From NCBI GenBank assembly GCA_023701205.1, contig JAMPXJ010000001.1:1-64000 (forward strand): 64,000 nucleotides of DNA, read 5' to 3'. The notes below the pieces were generated by a model that was not told where the DNA came from, ran no database searches, and saw only the letters and a list, made by a program, of their open reading frames with translations. Made by a program: the position numbers and the translations under genes. Positions 51,611-60,802 of this stretch are shown in pieces (the first letter of the stretch is position 1; every line of letters begins with the position of its first letter). The stretch is from Oligoflexia bacterium (GTDB taxonomy: Bacteria > Bdellovibrionota > UBA1018).

Positions 51611-52699
51611 TCAGGCGCGCCGGACGTCCAGGCCGCGGGGAGAAACCCGAAAACCCAGGTGCCGCGCGCCGGCTTCCGTAACGGCCTTCTGGACGCGTTC
51701 CTTGTCCGCCGGGTTCGGGACATAGATGAAAAAGCAACCGCCGCCGCCGGCGCCGCAGACCTTTCCGGCGGAATCCGGCACCAGGGTCCGGGCGACCTCG
51801 AACGCGCGATCGATCTCCGGGGTCGTGATCCCCTGAGCGAGCGTGCGGCGGGTGGCCCATTCCTCTGCAATGGCCTGGCCGGCATCCCGCCAGTCCTCGC
51901 GCGCGAGCGCGTCCTGAAGGCGGTGAGTCGCCTGGTTGATCCGCTCGAACTTCGCACGTACCTCCGAGGCGACGGCGCCGGCGGACTTGCCCTCGTCGAT
52001 GAAGCTCTTGAAGAGCGCCCAGTTGTTGATGCCGGAGTTGCGCGACTGGCCCGAATAGAAAAGCAGGAGGCGTTCCTCGAGGCGTGCGAGCGTCGTGTCC
52101 GGAAGCCACTCGTGCCGGTGCGAGCCGTGGCCCCACTGGAGGCTCTGCAGCCCGCCGAACATCGCGCCGTAATAATCCTGCATGCCGGCCGGGACCTGGA
52201 TGACGGTCGTCTCGACATCGCGGACGATCTCGATGAAATCCTCGCCGTCGCGCGCGGGGTCGATCGGCTTGCCCCGGGCCCACGTCGCGAGCGCCCCGAT
52301 GATCGCGATACTCAAGGTCGAGGAACCGCCCAGCCCGGCTCCCGCCGGGCTCCGGGCGCGCGTCGAGAGCGCGAGATCCGTCCAGATCGTCTTGTCGCGG
52401 GCGAAATACCGGAGCAGCTTCAGGTGCAGCTCGAGCGCGGGCGGAGCCTGGACCGTCGCGAGCTCGTCGGGGGCCAGCGCGAGCTCGATGTTCTGATCCG
52501 CCGAGCGCAGCAGGATCCGGGGCTCGCCCGTTGCCGGTGCGGACTCCTCGAGCGTCGCCTCGGCGAAGAGATCGATCCCGAGATTGATCGTCAACGGGTC
52601 CTTGAGGAAAAGATAAAGCGGCCAGATGTCCAGCGTGCCGCCCGCGAGATCGATCCTGGTGGGCGCCCGCGACTCGATGCGCGTCTTCTTAGTGGCCAT
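51611..52699 (-). CDS. GHMP family sugar kinase
   Basis: 362 residues. The N-terminal R-A-P-T-R-I-D-L-A-G-G-T-L-D, the ATP loop S-P-A-G-A-G-L-G-G-S-S-T-L and the C-terminal C-G-A-G-G-G-G-C-F match GHMP kinases of the heptose or fucose type (HddA-like). The substrate may be a sugar or sugar phosphate; galactokinase or mevalonate-type motifs are not evident. ATG 52699 overlaps the hpt end by 11 nt. Confidence 0.85.
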   Translation of the reverse strand: MATKKTRIESRAPTRIDLAGGTLDIWPLYLFLKDPLTINLGIDLFAEATLEESAPATGEPRILLRSADQNIELALAPDELATVQAPPALELHLKLLRYFARDKTIWTDLALSTRARSPAGAGLGGSSTLSIAIIGALATWARGKPIDPARDGEDFIEIVRDVETTVIQVPAGMQDYYGAMFGGLQSLQWGHGSHRHEWLPDTTLARLEERLLLFYSGQSRNSGINNWALFKSFIDEGKSAGAVASEVRAKFERINQATHRLQDALAREDWRDAGQAIAEEWATRRTLAQGITTPEIDRAFEVARTLVPDSAGKVCGAGGGGCFFIYVPNPADKERVQKAVTEAGARHLGFRVSPRGLDVRRA

Positions 52700-53237
52700 G
52701 CTCGATGTAGCCGAGGAAGGGAAGGCCGCGGAATTTGCCGGCGAAGTCGATGCCATAGCCCACCACGAACTCGTTGCCGATCTTGAATCCGGTGTAATCC
52801 GGCTCGATGTCGGTCTTGAGCGCGTCCGGCTTCAGCAGCAGGGAGCAGCTCTTGAGCGAAGCGGGCTTGCGCGCGCGCAGCGTGTTCATGATGTAGCTCA
52901 ACGTCAAACCCGAGTCGACGATGTCCTCGATCACGAGTACGTGCTTGTTCTCGATGGGATCGTTGAGGTCGAGCGTGACCTTCACCTCGCCCGAGGAGAC
53001 CATCTTGTTGCCGTAGCTCGAAACTCCCAGGAACTCGCAGGTGCAGCGGAGGTCGAGCTTGCGGATCAGATCCGAGAAGAAAACGAAGCTCCCCTTGAGC
53101 ACGCAGATCGCCGTGATGTCGTGGCCACGGTAGTCATTGCCGATCTCCTGGGCGAGCTCGGCGATCCGGGCCTGGAGCCGTACCTCGGGAATCAGGACCT
53201 TGGGCTTCTGCTTCAGGATTTCGTCAGACATAGGCAT
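52689..53237 (-). CDS. hpt: Hypoxanthine phosphoribosyltransferase
   Basis: Converts hypoxanthine or guanine with PRPP to IMP or GMP. 182 residues. The PRPP loop is V-L-V-I-E-D-I-V-D-S-G-L-T-L; other marks are V-L-K-G-S-F-V-F-F-S-D and the C-terminal F-V-V-G-Y-G-I-D. The start overlaps the upp-like stop; ATG 53231 is a possible alternative. Co-transcribed with other salvage genes. Confidence 0.96.
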   Translation of the reverse strand: MPMSDEILKQKPKVLIPEVRLQARIAELAQEIGNDYRGHDITAICVLKGSFVFFSDLIRKLDLRCTCEFLGVSSYGNKMVSSGEVKVTLDLNDPIENKHVLVIEDIVDSGLTLSYIMNTLRARKPASLKSCSLLLKPDALKTDIEPDYTGFKIGNEFVVGYGIDFAGKFRGLPFLGYIEHGH

Positions 53238-54054
53238 TGTTCATGATCTCCCCAAAGCCCCCGCCGCCGGGGACGATATAATGCTTGTCGTTGAGCCCCC
53301 GCTCCTGATCCCAGTGGGTGCCGGGAAGGGTGCGCAGGATCTCCGGAGGCGAAAGCCCGCGGTCCAGGCGAATGGCATACACGACCAGATCGGGATGCCG
53401 CGACTGGACTTTCCTAAGATACTCCGGCGTGACGATACAATGAAGCGCAATGTACTTGCGGGCTTTTCCGCGCTGCTTATAAATATCGATCGCTTCGCAG
53501 AGGGTCCCGCCCGTGGCGCCCATCGGATCGGGGAAAAGGACGAGCGCGTCGTCCACCGAGCCGCCGATTTTGTGCCCCGAAACCAGGCTTCCAGTGACCT
53601 TTTCCTGCCGGTCAGTGGTCCGGGCGATGCTGATGTGATCCTGCCGGACGGTGCGCGGGTTCATGAAGTAGTTGATCGCGGTGTAACAGACGTGCGAAGG
53701 CAAGGTTCCGGCGCGCGCCAGGTTCACCGACACGACCGGGACCTCCGGATCAATGATGGGACCCTGGTAAACGGCCTCCGCCGGGTGATAGGCGGCCATG
53801 CGCGTGCGGATGGCCGTCGTCCGGGTGGGGAACTCGCGGTTCACCACGATCTTCAGCAGCGATGAGTAGAGCGTCGTGATCAGCTCGTTGATGACCGGCT
53901 GCACGGTTTCCTCTGCGCAGAGCTTGGCGAGGTGCGAAAGCAGAAACGGATCCGAAAGAATGTGGAAATTGCTTCCGTAACGGTGCTCCATTTCGGAGAG
54001 CCGATACCGGATGCCCTCGAACTGACAGTCCGCCGCGGCGTGGGTCGGGCTCAT
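53224..54054 (-). CDS. upp: Uracil phosphoribosyltransferase-like protein, long form
   Basis: 276 residues, about 65 longer than typical Upp, with the extra part mostly N-terminal. The PRPP-binding loop [14 protein letters not shown] matches Upp (D-P-M-x-A-T-G). The C-terminal base-binding region reads [11 protein letters not shown], where usual Upp has G-L-G-D-A-G-D-R. So the fold and PRPP use are clear, but the base specificity may differ. ATG overlaps the tdk stop by 4 nt. Confidence 0.82.
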   Translation of the reverse strand: MSPTHAAADCQFEGIRYRLSEMEHRYGSNFHILSDPFLLSHLAKLCAEETVQPVINELITTLYSSLLKIVVNREFPTRTTAIRTRMAAYHPAEAVYQGPIIDPEVPVVSVNLARAGTLPSHVCYTAINYFMNPRTVRQDHISIARTTDRQEKVTGSLVSGHKIGGSVDDALVLFPDPMGATGGTLCEAIDIYKQRGKARKYIALHCIVTPEYLRKVQSRHPDLVVYAIRLDRGLSPPEILRTLPGTHWDQERGLNDKHYIVPGGGGFGEIMNNAYV

Positions 54055-54725
54055 TCGGCTTGTTCCTTGCGCTGCTTGGCCGTTCCTTCACCGCCGCTTT
54101 CGCTTGTGAGCGCGGTCATCGTATTCGCGATCACCACGTCGGGCTCGTGGCAGAACCGGCAGCGCGCTTCGTACATCTCGGCCGCGCCCACGGCGATGCG
54201 GTTCACTTCACCGGCAGCGGGAGTGCCCGGGCCCCCGCCGATTGCGGAGATCCGCTGGCTCCGCGAAGCGGGATTGCCGCAGACGACGCAGACGGCCGAA
54301 AGCTTGGTCACGTCCTCGGCGACGGCGAGCAGCTTCGGCATCGGGCCGAAAGGCTGCCCGCGAAAATCCATGTCCAGCCCCGCCACGATCACGCGGATGC
54401 CGCGATAGGCGAGTTTCTGGGCGACTTCCACCACCGAGTCGTCAAAGAACTGCGCCTCGTCGATTCCGACGATTCGGGTGTTATCCTCGACGTATTTCAG
54501 GATGTCGCGCGCCTTTTCGACCGGGCGCGAAGGGACCTTGTTGGAGTTGTGGCTCTGGACGTGATCGACGCTGTAGCGGTTGTCGATGACGGGCTTGAAG
54601 ACCTGGACTTTCTGCCGCGCGATCTGTGCGCGGCGCACCCGTCGCAGCAGCTCCTCGGTCTTGCCGCTGAACATGCTTCCACAGACGACCTCGATGCAAC
54701 CGTAAGTCGGATTGCGGTGATACAT
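54051..54725 (-). CDS. tdk: Thymidine kinase (type II)
   Basis: Phosphorylates thymidine (and deoxyuridine) with ATP. 224 residues. Walker A is [22 protein letters not shown] and the lasso-region cysteines C-V-V-C and C-R-F-C (zinc) are present. The chosen ATG has GGGGAG upstream; further upstream the frame is open but not family-like. First gene of the eight-gene salvage/transport run. Confidence 0.96.
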   Translation of the reverse strand: MYHRNPTYGCIEVVCGSMFSGKTEELLRRVRRAQIARQKVQVFKPVIDNRYSVDHVQSHNSNKVPSRPVEKARDILKYVEDNTRIVGIDEAQFFDDSVVEVAQKLAYRGIRVIVAGLDMDFRGQPFGPMPKLLAVAEDVTKLSAVCVVCGNPASRSQRISAIGGGPGTPAAGEVNRIAVGAAEMYEARCRFCHEPDVVIANTMTALTSESGGEGTAKQRKEQAE

Positions 54726-54742
54726 ACTTGAAGCTCCCCTCG

Positions 54743-55240
54743 CTATTTTTTGGAATATAAGAGGAACTCGCCTTCTTTTACAAGGCGGCTCAAGCCTCCA
54801 TCCTCGCTCATCCGGCACCCTTGCAGCTTCTGGATCGAGGCCTTCACCCTTACCGTGATGGTAAAGGGGGTACGGCAGCCAGGCCCCTCGGAGGCGGGTA
54901 CGCGCGTCATTTTGGCGATGAAATCTGAAGCTTTCTGAAGAAATTCAGGATAACGGGGGCTTTCGATCCGTTCTTCGGCGAGCTTTCGGTGATCCACGAA
55001 GGTGCTCGCCAGAATCTCGCGATCCTTGGCTTCAATCAGCATTCGCCGGGGAACGTTGTGGCCAAGCGTATAGTTGATCTCGACCTGGCTGTCGCTCAGT
55101 ACCTCCTGCGGATCGAACGCGTGCAAGCCCTGCGGCGAAGAGGCTCGGGGAACGTTCGCGCAGGCGGCAAGCAGGCCCAGGGGGATCCCCAAGAAGGCTG
55201 CGAGGCGGAGCGGGATTCTTGCGGTGTTCTTCAGGCTCAT
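54743..55240 (-). CDS. Small lipoprotein, unknown function
   Basis: 165 residues. Signal sequence with canonical lipobox G-L-L-A-A-C (Cys27). The mature part has two cysteines and beta-strand-like stretches ([16 protein letters not shown]). It lies between the metallopeptidase gene and tdk on the same strand, with 17 nt to the tdk start and 10 nt from the metallopeptidase stop, so transcription may run through all three. No family recognised. Confidence 0.66.
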   Translation of the reverse strand: MSLKNTARIPLRLAAFLGIPLGLLAACANVPRASSPQGLHAFDPQEVLSDSQVEINYTLGHNVPRRMLIEAKDREILASTFVDHRKLAEERIESPRYPEFLQKASDFIAKMTRVPASEGPGCRTPFTITVRVKASIQKLQGCRMSEDGGLSRLVKEGEFLLYSKK

Positions 55241-55250
55241 GTTCTCTCCT

Positions 55251-56342
55251 CTAACGTTCCAATCGGCTGGCCCGCTCCGGAAGAGCCGGCGTGAAGTTGC
55301 AGTATTCAGGACCGCCGGTGGGGGGCGCGCAGCCCAGCAGCGTGCGGATCTGGGGGTTCCTGCCGAAGATCCGGTCGATCCGGATCTCGGGTGCCGGATG
55401 AAACTGGGTATCGAGCTCGCTCTGCGGATCGTCCTGCTCGCAGAGGTCGCGCACCGAGTTGGTGATCGCGGCTTTCAGCGCCGGGACCTCGAACTCCGTC
55501 GCGAAGGCCCTGAGCGCGTCGGCCGCGACCCGGGCCGCGATCCAATCGGCGAAGGTCTCCGAGAGCTGGTCGTGCGAGCCGCACTCGGTACGGTACTCCC
55601 GCGAAGCGATGAGTCCGTTGGCCAGGAAGCATTCCGAAAGCCGGTCATAGGCGGGAATGGCGAGTCCCTCGCTCCGCAGCTCGCAGGGGTCGATGGCGTG
55701 CGCCAGCTCGTGCGCCAGGGTGAAAATGAAGTTGAACCAGGATTTCGCGCTCAGGATGTAAGCGCCTCCCACCCGAAGCCGCAGCCGACCGTCCTGGAGC
55801 CGCTCGTAGAAGACGTCGTTTTTAGTGAAGAGCTCGGGCTCATCCGCGTAGACGCTCATCGGAGGCGGGAGCTCGAGCACGGTGCGTTGGATCCGCCGCC
55901 GCAGCGCCTGCTTGTGAGCCTGGGTGAAGACCCCGTCGGGCTGGCGTTGGATCTGCTTCTCGAGATTTTTCCTGACCCACTCGAACGCGCTTTGCAGGCG
56001 GGCACGCGCTTTCGGCGTATAGATGGCCCGCACCAGCTCCTCATCGACCTGCTCGCTGGTCCAGTCCGGATGGGCGCGGATGATTTCCTCGTAGGCCCGG
56101 AGCGCCTGGATTTCTCCTTCGATGTCGGGCCTAACCGTGCCGGTGGGATCGCGCGTGACCCCTTTTTTCTGGCAGACGGCCTTATGGATGTTGCGGCAGG
56201 CGCCGCTGTCCGCGGCGGGCGCGCGGACGATGCCCGGCACTCTGGCGTTTTCGGGAGTTAGGATGCCAGGATCCAGCGAGTTCAGCGTCGTCGCGAAGAA
56301 GGCGAGAAGCGTGAAGCAGGCGATCCGCAGTAAAAGTCGCAT
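55251..56342 (-). CDS. Secreted zinc metallopeptidase, M13-like
   Basis: 363 residues. Signal peptide about 1-20. The zinc motif H211-E-L-A-H215 is followed by E262-T-F-A-D and, 50 residues later, by F-H-P-A-P-E-I-R-I-D (314-323) and L-L-G-C. M13 (neprilysin-type) proteases end in a similar H-x-P-x-x-x-R ... F-x-C. The length is only half of neprilysin, with about 190 residues before the zinc site. Cysteines at several places may form disulfides. It should act outside the cytoplasm. Confidence 0.75.
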   Translation of the reverse strand: MRLLLRIACFTLLAFFATTLNSLDPGILTPENARVPGIVRAPAADSGACRNIHKAVCQKKGVTRDPTGTVRPDIEGEIQALRAYEEIIRAHPDWTSEQVDEELVRAIYTPKARARLQSAFEWVRKNLEKQIQRQPDGVFTQAHKQALRRRIQRTVLELPPPMSVYADEPELFTKNDVFYERLQDGRLRLRVGGAYILSAKSWFNFIFTLAHELAHAIDPCELRSEGLAIPAYDRLSECFLANGLIASREYRTECGSHDQLSETFADWIAARVAADALRAFATEFEVPALKAAITNSVRDLCEQDDPQSELDTQFHPAPEIRIDRIFGRNPQIRTLLGCAPPTGGPEYCNFTPALPERASRLER

Positions 56343-56513
56343 GATCCCCTCGCTTTGATTATCTCAGGTTTATTGATCCTTGAGAACCTCTAAACAATTA
56401 CGGGACACACCCGGAAAAAACCTGTAGGACCGCCGATTTCGGGCGAATTCCAAGAGCTTTTCAAGGGGGGGATTCTTAACCATTGGACCCGGGCTTCTCC
56501 CTACACTGAGACT

Positions 56514-56963
56514 ATGAGCGACCCGGATTCAAAGACGAACATGAATGGGGCTTCGGATCGTCCCTGGATACTTCTGGTGGAAGATGATCCGGAGATCGCG
56601 CTGCTCCTGGGAGACGGGTTGCGAGAGGTCGGTTACCGGGTGGTCCTGGCCTTCAATGTCCAGGAGGCAATGACCAATCTGGTTCGACAGAAGTTCGACG
56701 GAGTGCTGCTCGACCTGCATCAGTATCCGCAGGCCGGTGAGAATCTGGTGGGCTTCCTGCGCAATCTCAAGAGCCTGAATGTCGGCACGCCGGTGATGGT
56801 GATGAGCGATCAGGTGAACGCGCCGGTCATCAAGCGACTTCGCAAGGATGTGCAGGGCGTGCTGATGAAGCCCTTCAGCATCTCGGTCCTGCGCGGCAGG
56901 CTTCGCGACCTGCTTGAGGCCTCAAAAGAACGAGCTGAACAGCTGAGCGAGAGCGACAGCTAG
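56514..56963 (+). CDS. Response regulator receiver protein
   Basis: 149 residues: a disordered N terminus (about 1-17), a receiver with V-E-D-D-P-E-I, the phospho-acceptor Asp in G-V-L-L-D-L-H-Q, Ser in M-V-M-S-D instead of Thr, and L-M-K-P-F. A C-terminal helix follows, no DNA-binding domain. It is the only plus-strand gene in this part. The last 42 nt overlap the end of the convergent membrane gene. Confidence 0.85.
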   Translation: MSDPDSKTNMNGASDRPWILLVEDDPEIALLLGDGLREVGYRVVLAFNVQEAMTNLVRQKFDGVLLDLHQYPQAGENLVGFLRNLKSLNVGTPVMVMSDQVNAPVIKRLRKDVQGVLMKPFSISVLRGRLRDLLEASKERAEQLSESDS

Positions 56964-57707
56964 GACCACCAGTCCGCCGAAGGCGAGCGCCAGGAAGAGG
57001 AGTTTCGGGAAAAGGGCGATCACGATGGCGCGCACCACTCCGGTCCGGTAGACCTGCTTGGCCCCGATCACGGTCACGACCAGAGTGAGGAACGAGGCGA
57101 CGCCGAAGCCGAAAACCGGGAGGCCCGCCAGGATCGAAGGCGCCATCCCGAAGCAGACGATGCGAAGCGCGGACTCATAGGTGATCTCGCGAGGTGCCCC
57201 GTTCTTGCCGGGTGTGACCAGGAGGCGCGCCCCGAAATAGACCAGCGCCGAGGTGAAAAGCACGGAAAACAGCGTCAGGAAAGGATCCGCGATCACCGGC
57301 CCCGCGTTTCGGAGCCAGTCGGAGATGCGGTCCGCGGCTTCCTTCCAGCGCGCGGCGTTTCCGGGACTGTCGATCTCCGCGAGCTCGCCCGGGATCTGGC
57401 GCCAGCCTTCGAAGAACGGCAGAATCCGCCTGCCGATCAGGCTGAGCCAGAGAAAGCCCACGGCCGAGCCGATCCAATGAGTCACGAGCGCGAAGGCCAG
57501 AGGCGCGCTCAGGCCGCCCTGGAGCGGCATCCGGCGGAAAAAAGCCGCGGGCTTCGTGATGAGCTGCCAGACGGCATCAAGATACGCGAGCACCAGGGCG
57601 GCCGGCCCGCGCGGCTTGGGCGGCGCGAGTTCCTCCCCGCAATTCGGGCATCGCTCCGGGGCAGGCTCCGCTTCGCTGAAATTCAGGCCGCAGCGGGAGC
57701 AGGTCAT
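56922..57707 (-). CDS. Yip1-type membrane protein with N-terminal zinc ribbon
   Basis: 261 residues. The N terminus has C-S-R-C (3-6) and C-P-N-C (20-23), a small zinc ribbon. A Yip1-like domain follows with four or five membrane helices and the early segment W-Q-L-I-T-K-P-A-A-F-F-R-R-M. ATG overlaps the DUF4340 stop (ATGA). In bacteria such proteins sit in membrane-remodelling or transport operons with unknown roles. Last gene of the Gld-type exporter run. Confidence 0.8.
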   Translation of the reverse strand: MTCSRCGLNFSEAEPAPERCPNCGEELAPPKPRGPAALVLAYLDAVWQLITKPAAFFRRMPLQGGLSAPLAFALVTHWIGSAVGFLWLSLIGRRILPFFEGWRQIPGELAEIDSPGNAARWKEAADRISDWLRNAGPVIADPFLTLFSVLFTSALVYFGARLLVTPGKNGAPREITYESALRIVCFGMAPSILAGLPVFGFGVASFLTLVVTVIGAKQVYRTGVVRAIVIALFPKLLFLALAFGGLVVLAVALAQLFSSFF

Positions 57708-59173
57708 GGCGCCTTCGCGGGAGACGGCGAGGCGGCGGACGTCTTCCGGAAGAAGGCGGCTTCCCAAGGCAGGCCATCCTGGGTCGTGGTGTCCACGAGG
57801 AAAGCTTCATCGCGCTTGGAGAGCAGGTCCCGCGCATAGAGCTTGCCGCCGGCTTTCCAGAACGCGATCCTTCGCTTGACTCCCTGGTCATCGCTCAGGC
57901 TGAGGGTGATCCCTTCGTCCTGTCCTCTGGGAATGGCGGCGCCCTGGAGGAAGTCCTTGATGCGGTTTCCCGAGAGCTTGTCGAGCGTGCCCTGGACCTT
58001 TTCGGCATCCGCTTCTGATTTATCCGCGAAAGCCCACTTTCCGTCGGCATTCGCCAGCACGATCGGCTGGGCGCCCAAGGGCTTGCCGGAGAACTCCAGG
58101 CGCTTGGCCGAGAAACGTTCCATCGTCGTGATGAGCTTGGAGAGCCGCAGTTCGCGGAGCTGCTTGTTCAGGCGATCCAGGCTCGAGGGCTCGAGCTCGA
58201 ACAGCGGATCGAGATTCGAAAGAGTGGCAAAAAGCCGAGTCGGCGGTTGCTTCGAGCCGGCGGCCAGCAGCCGCAGGGTGATCGGGGTGTCCGTGCCCGT
58301 CTTCCAGAGCGAGAGCGCGAGCGCCGGTCGCGTGCCCCTGAGCGCCGTCCTGGCTTTCGCATCCGCTTTGTCGTCAGAAACGAACGTCTTGGCCGAGAGG
58401 AAGGTCGCGCCCGAGAGCAGGCTGTCGATGTTCTCGATGTCGCCCACCAACGTTTCCTTGCCGGCGTCGAGGCTCCATTGGCCGTCCTTGCGCGTGGCCT
58501 TGAGCTTCCCGGCCTTGCCGCCCTCGAGCTCGAACGCCGAGATCTCATGCGCGGCCACGGTGAAGAGCTTCTTGTTCCGCCAGTACGTCAGATCGTGCTC
58601 CAGATTGGCTTTGAAATGCGACGGGATCACCAGCACGCGGTTCTCGTCGAAGGTCGCGAAGATGCCTTCGCCGATCGGATGAGGCTGTCCCAAAGTCAGG
58701 GTGGCCGGTTCCTTGCCCTGGATCTGCACTTCGACCTTGCGCGCGCCGGGCGCGTTACGCGACTGGGGATCCAGGCCGTATTCCTTGAGCAGCGCCGCGC
58801 GCTTCTCCGGAGTTTCCTCCCGCAGGTCGATCGTATCCGTCGGCGTGAGGTGATTGAGCGTGGAGAGCAGCCCGTTCACGTTGGCCTCGTCGGCCTTGAC
58901 CTTCAGCGGGGCCGTGATCTCCCATTTGGAATTGTCCCCGGGCTTGCAGAGCTTCGCCGCGAGATCGGAGCAGGCGAATGCGATTGTCCGTACGCCATCG
59001 CTGATCCGGATGGCTTGGACCTGCTCATCCTTGAGCTGGAAAGCCTTCTTCGATGCTTCCTCCTCCGCCTCCTGTTTGGGGCGGTGACGGAACTCCAGCC
59101 AGTAGGCGGCGGTGCCGAGCCCGAAAAGGACTCCCGCGAGGACAGCCTGGCGTTTCCAGTTGAGTTGACTCAT
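57704..59173 (-). CDS. DUF4340 family protein
   Basis: 489 residues. One N-terminal membrane helix (about 10-27) followed by a large periplasmic part of beta-rich repeats typical for DUF4340: W-E-I-T-A-P-L-K-V-K-A-D-E-A-N-V-N and F-E-L-E-G-G-K-A-G-K-L-K near 200. The family often lies next to GldG-like and ABC-2 genes, as here. Role not known; it could gate or stabilise the exporter. Confidence 0.88.
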   Translation of the reverse strand: MSQLNWKRQAVLAGVLFGLGTAAYWLEFRHRPKQEAEEEASKKAFQLKDEQVQAIRISDGVRTIAFACSDLAAKLCKPGDNSKWEITAPLKVKADEANVNGLLSTLNHLTPTDTIDLREETPEKRAALLKEYGLDPQSRNAPGARKVEVQIQGKEPATLTLGQPHPIGEGIFATFDENRVLVIPSHFKANLEHDLTYWRNKKLFTVAAHEISAFELEGGKAGKLKATRKDGQWSLDAGKETLVGDIENIDSLLSGATFLSAKTFVSDDKADAKARTALRGTRPALALSLWKTGTDTPITLRLLAAGSKQPPTRLFATLSNLDPLFELEPSSLDRLNKQLRELRLSKLITTMERFSAKRLEFSGKPLGAQPIVLANADGKWAFADKSEADAEKVQGTLDKLSGNRIKDFLQGAAIPRGQDEGITLSLSDDQGVKRRIAFWKAGGKLYARDLLSKRDEAFLVDTTTQDGLPWEAAFFRKTSAASPSPAKAP

Positions 59174-59196
59174 CGAGCGCTCCTTTCAGCTGAAAA

Positions 59197-60774
59197 TCAG
59201 AGCTTGCGGCGCCGTACCCAGATCACGATGCCGGCGACCGCGACCAGCAGCGGAATCACTACGACCGTGGCCAGGAAGATCGCCGCCCCGGATTTCTGGG
59301 TCAGCTCGACCTTGCCGGGGCCTTCTTCCTTGGCGCGAATGGAGATGAGGCTCTCGTCTTCCATCAGCCACGAGGCGGCGTTCAGGAAGAGATCGAGGTT
59401 GCCGCCCATGCGCGAGAAATTGTTCGTCGCGAAGAACGAGCTTCCGAAAACCACCATCCGCGTGTTGCGCGCGGCCTTCGAGTCCTTGGTCTTGCCATCG
59501 ATCGCGACCGCGACATTGAGCGGGCCCTGCCGATCCCTGCCCGGACGGAAGGTGACCTGTCCCGAGGCGAGCTCCTTGGCGTCGGTGACGCCCCAGCTCT
59601 TGGGTGACGTCTGGCCGATCCACTCGACCTTGAGGCCCGCGGGCGCTCCGGGGGCGATGTCGATGGGACGCGCGAACGGGAACGCTCCGGGCATCGTGAC
59701 CTGGAAATCCTTCGTTATCGCGTGCTCGCGCGAGAAGTTCACGAGCGGAACGGCCGCGTCGACTCCGCTCAGGCGGGCGTAAGGATCCACGATCACGGCC
59801 CAACCCGGCTTCACCTGCCACGCCTCCAGCACAGGGAAGAGCTCCGGCGCGTGATCGCCGCCCTTGAGGTTCACGTCGAGCGCGATGAGCGCGCGCCCGC
59901 CGCCGGCGAGATATTCCGAAAGGGCCTTGATCTCTGCAGGAAAGAACGACTTGGTGGGGCCCACGATCGCGAGCGCGTCGCAGCTCTCCGGCACCTTGCC
60001 GTCCTTGAGGTCCTGGAGCAGGCTGAAGTCCTTGACCTCGTAAGCCTGTTGCCCGAGCGCCTTCTTGACGGCGTCATAGCCTTCCGCCTCGGTCGAGCCG
60101 AAGCTCTTCTCGCCGTGCCCGGTGACCGTGCAAAGCGTGGGGCTGCGGTCCTTCAGCAGCTTGATGAGCGCGTTGGTGAGCTTCTCCTCGGTCGGCTCCT
60201 CGATCTTGGTATCGCGTGCGCCGACGGTCAAGTGGACGGTGTTGAGCTTGCGGATCCCGAGCTGGCGCGTGCGTGTCGGCTCGCGATCGGGGTCCACGAA
60301 CTCGACCTCGAACTGGGTACTGAGGGCCTTATAGTTGTCGAGCAGCTCGCGCGATTGCTCGCGCTGGGGCGCTTTGACGAAGACCGTGGCCTTGACCGGC
60401 TTGGTGAGCCCCTTCACGAGCTTCACGGTCTGGTCTGAGAGCGTGTGCAGCTGGTTCTGGGTCAGGTCCTTCTTGAGCGGGTAGCGGTAAGAGAGGAAAT
60501 TCAGCACGCCGATGATCGCGATCACGAGGATCGCGGTCACGAACGAGCTCAACCCGAACGCCGCGGTGCGGGTACGAAAGGCCTGCCGGTTGCGCTGGAT
60601 CAGCGCGCCGAGCGTGAGCACCAGCGCGATCGCGATCGTGATCGAAAGCCAGGTCAGCTCCGGATAAACCGCGCGTGCGAAAAGCATTCCCAGGGTGAGC
60701 GCGCCGGCGGCGCTCCAAAGCAGGATGGAAACCGTTTCAGCGTTTTTCTTGTTCTGCATTGGCTTGTTCTCCAT
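59197..60774 (-). CDS. GldG-like ABC transport auxiliary protein
   Basis: 525 residues. Two N-terminal membrane helices, a periplasmic domain (T-L-S-D-Q-T-V-K-L-V-K-G-L start, then V-T-G-H-G-E-K near 220, then L-I-A-L-D-V-N-L), and a C-terminal membrane helix ending in R-R-R-K-L. This fits GldG, the auxiliary subunit of the Gld-type ABC-2 complex known for gliding in Bacteroidota; homologues without gliding are common elsewhere. A second ATG at 60759 is possible. Confidence 0.88.
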   Translation of the reverse strand: MENKPMQNKKNAETVSILLWSAAGALTLGMLFARAVYPELTWLSITIAIALVLTLGALIQRNRQAFRTRTAAFGLSSFVTAILVIAIIGVLNFLSYRYPLKKDLTQNQLHTLSDQTVKLVKGLTKPVKATVFVKAPQREQSRELLDNYKALSTQFEVEFVDPDREPTRTRQLGIRKLNTVHLTVGARDTKIEEPTEEKLTNALIKLLKDRSPTLCTVTGHGEKSFGSTEAEGYDAVKKALGQQAYEVKDFSLLQDLKDGKVPESCDALAIVGPTKSFFPAEIKALSEYLAGGGRALIALDVNLKGGDHAPELFPVLEAWQVKPGWAVIVDPYARLSGVDAAVPLVNFSREHAITKDFQVTMPGAFPFARPIDIAPGAPAGLKVEWIGQTSPKSWGVTDAKELASGQVTFRPGRDRQGPLNVAVAIDGKTKDSKAARNTRMVVFGSSFFATNNFSRMGGNLDLFLNAASWLMEDESLISIRAKEEGPGKVELTQKSGAAIFLATVVVIPLLVAVAGIVIWVRRRKL

Positions 60775-60802
60775 GTCTCAATTGCCGTCTCGGGGGCGGG
60801 GC

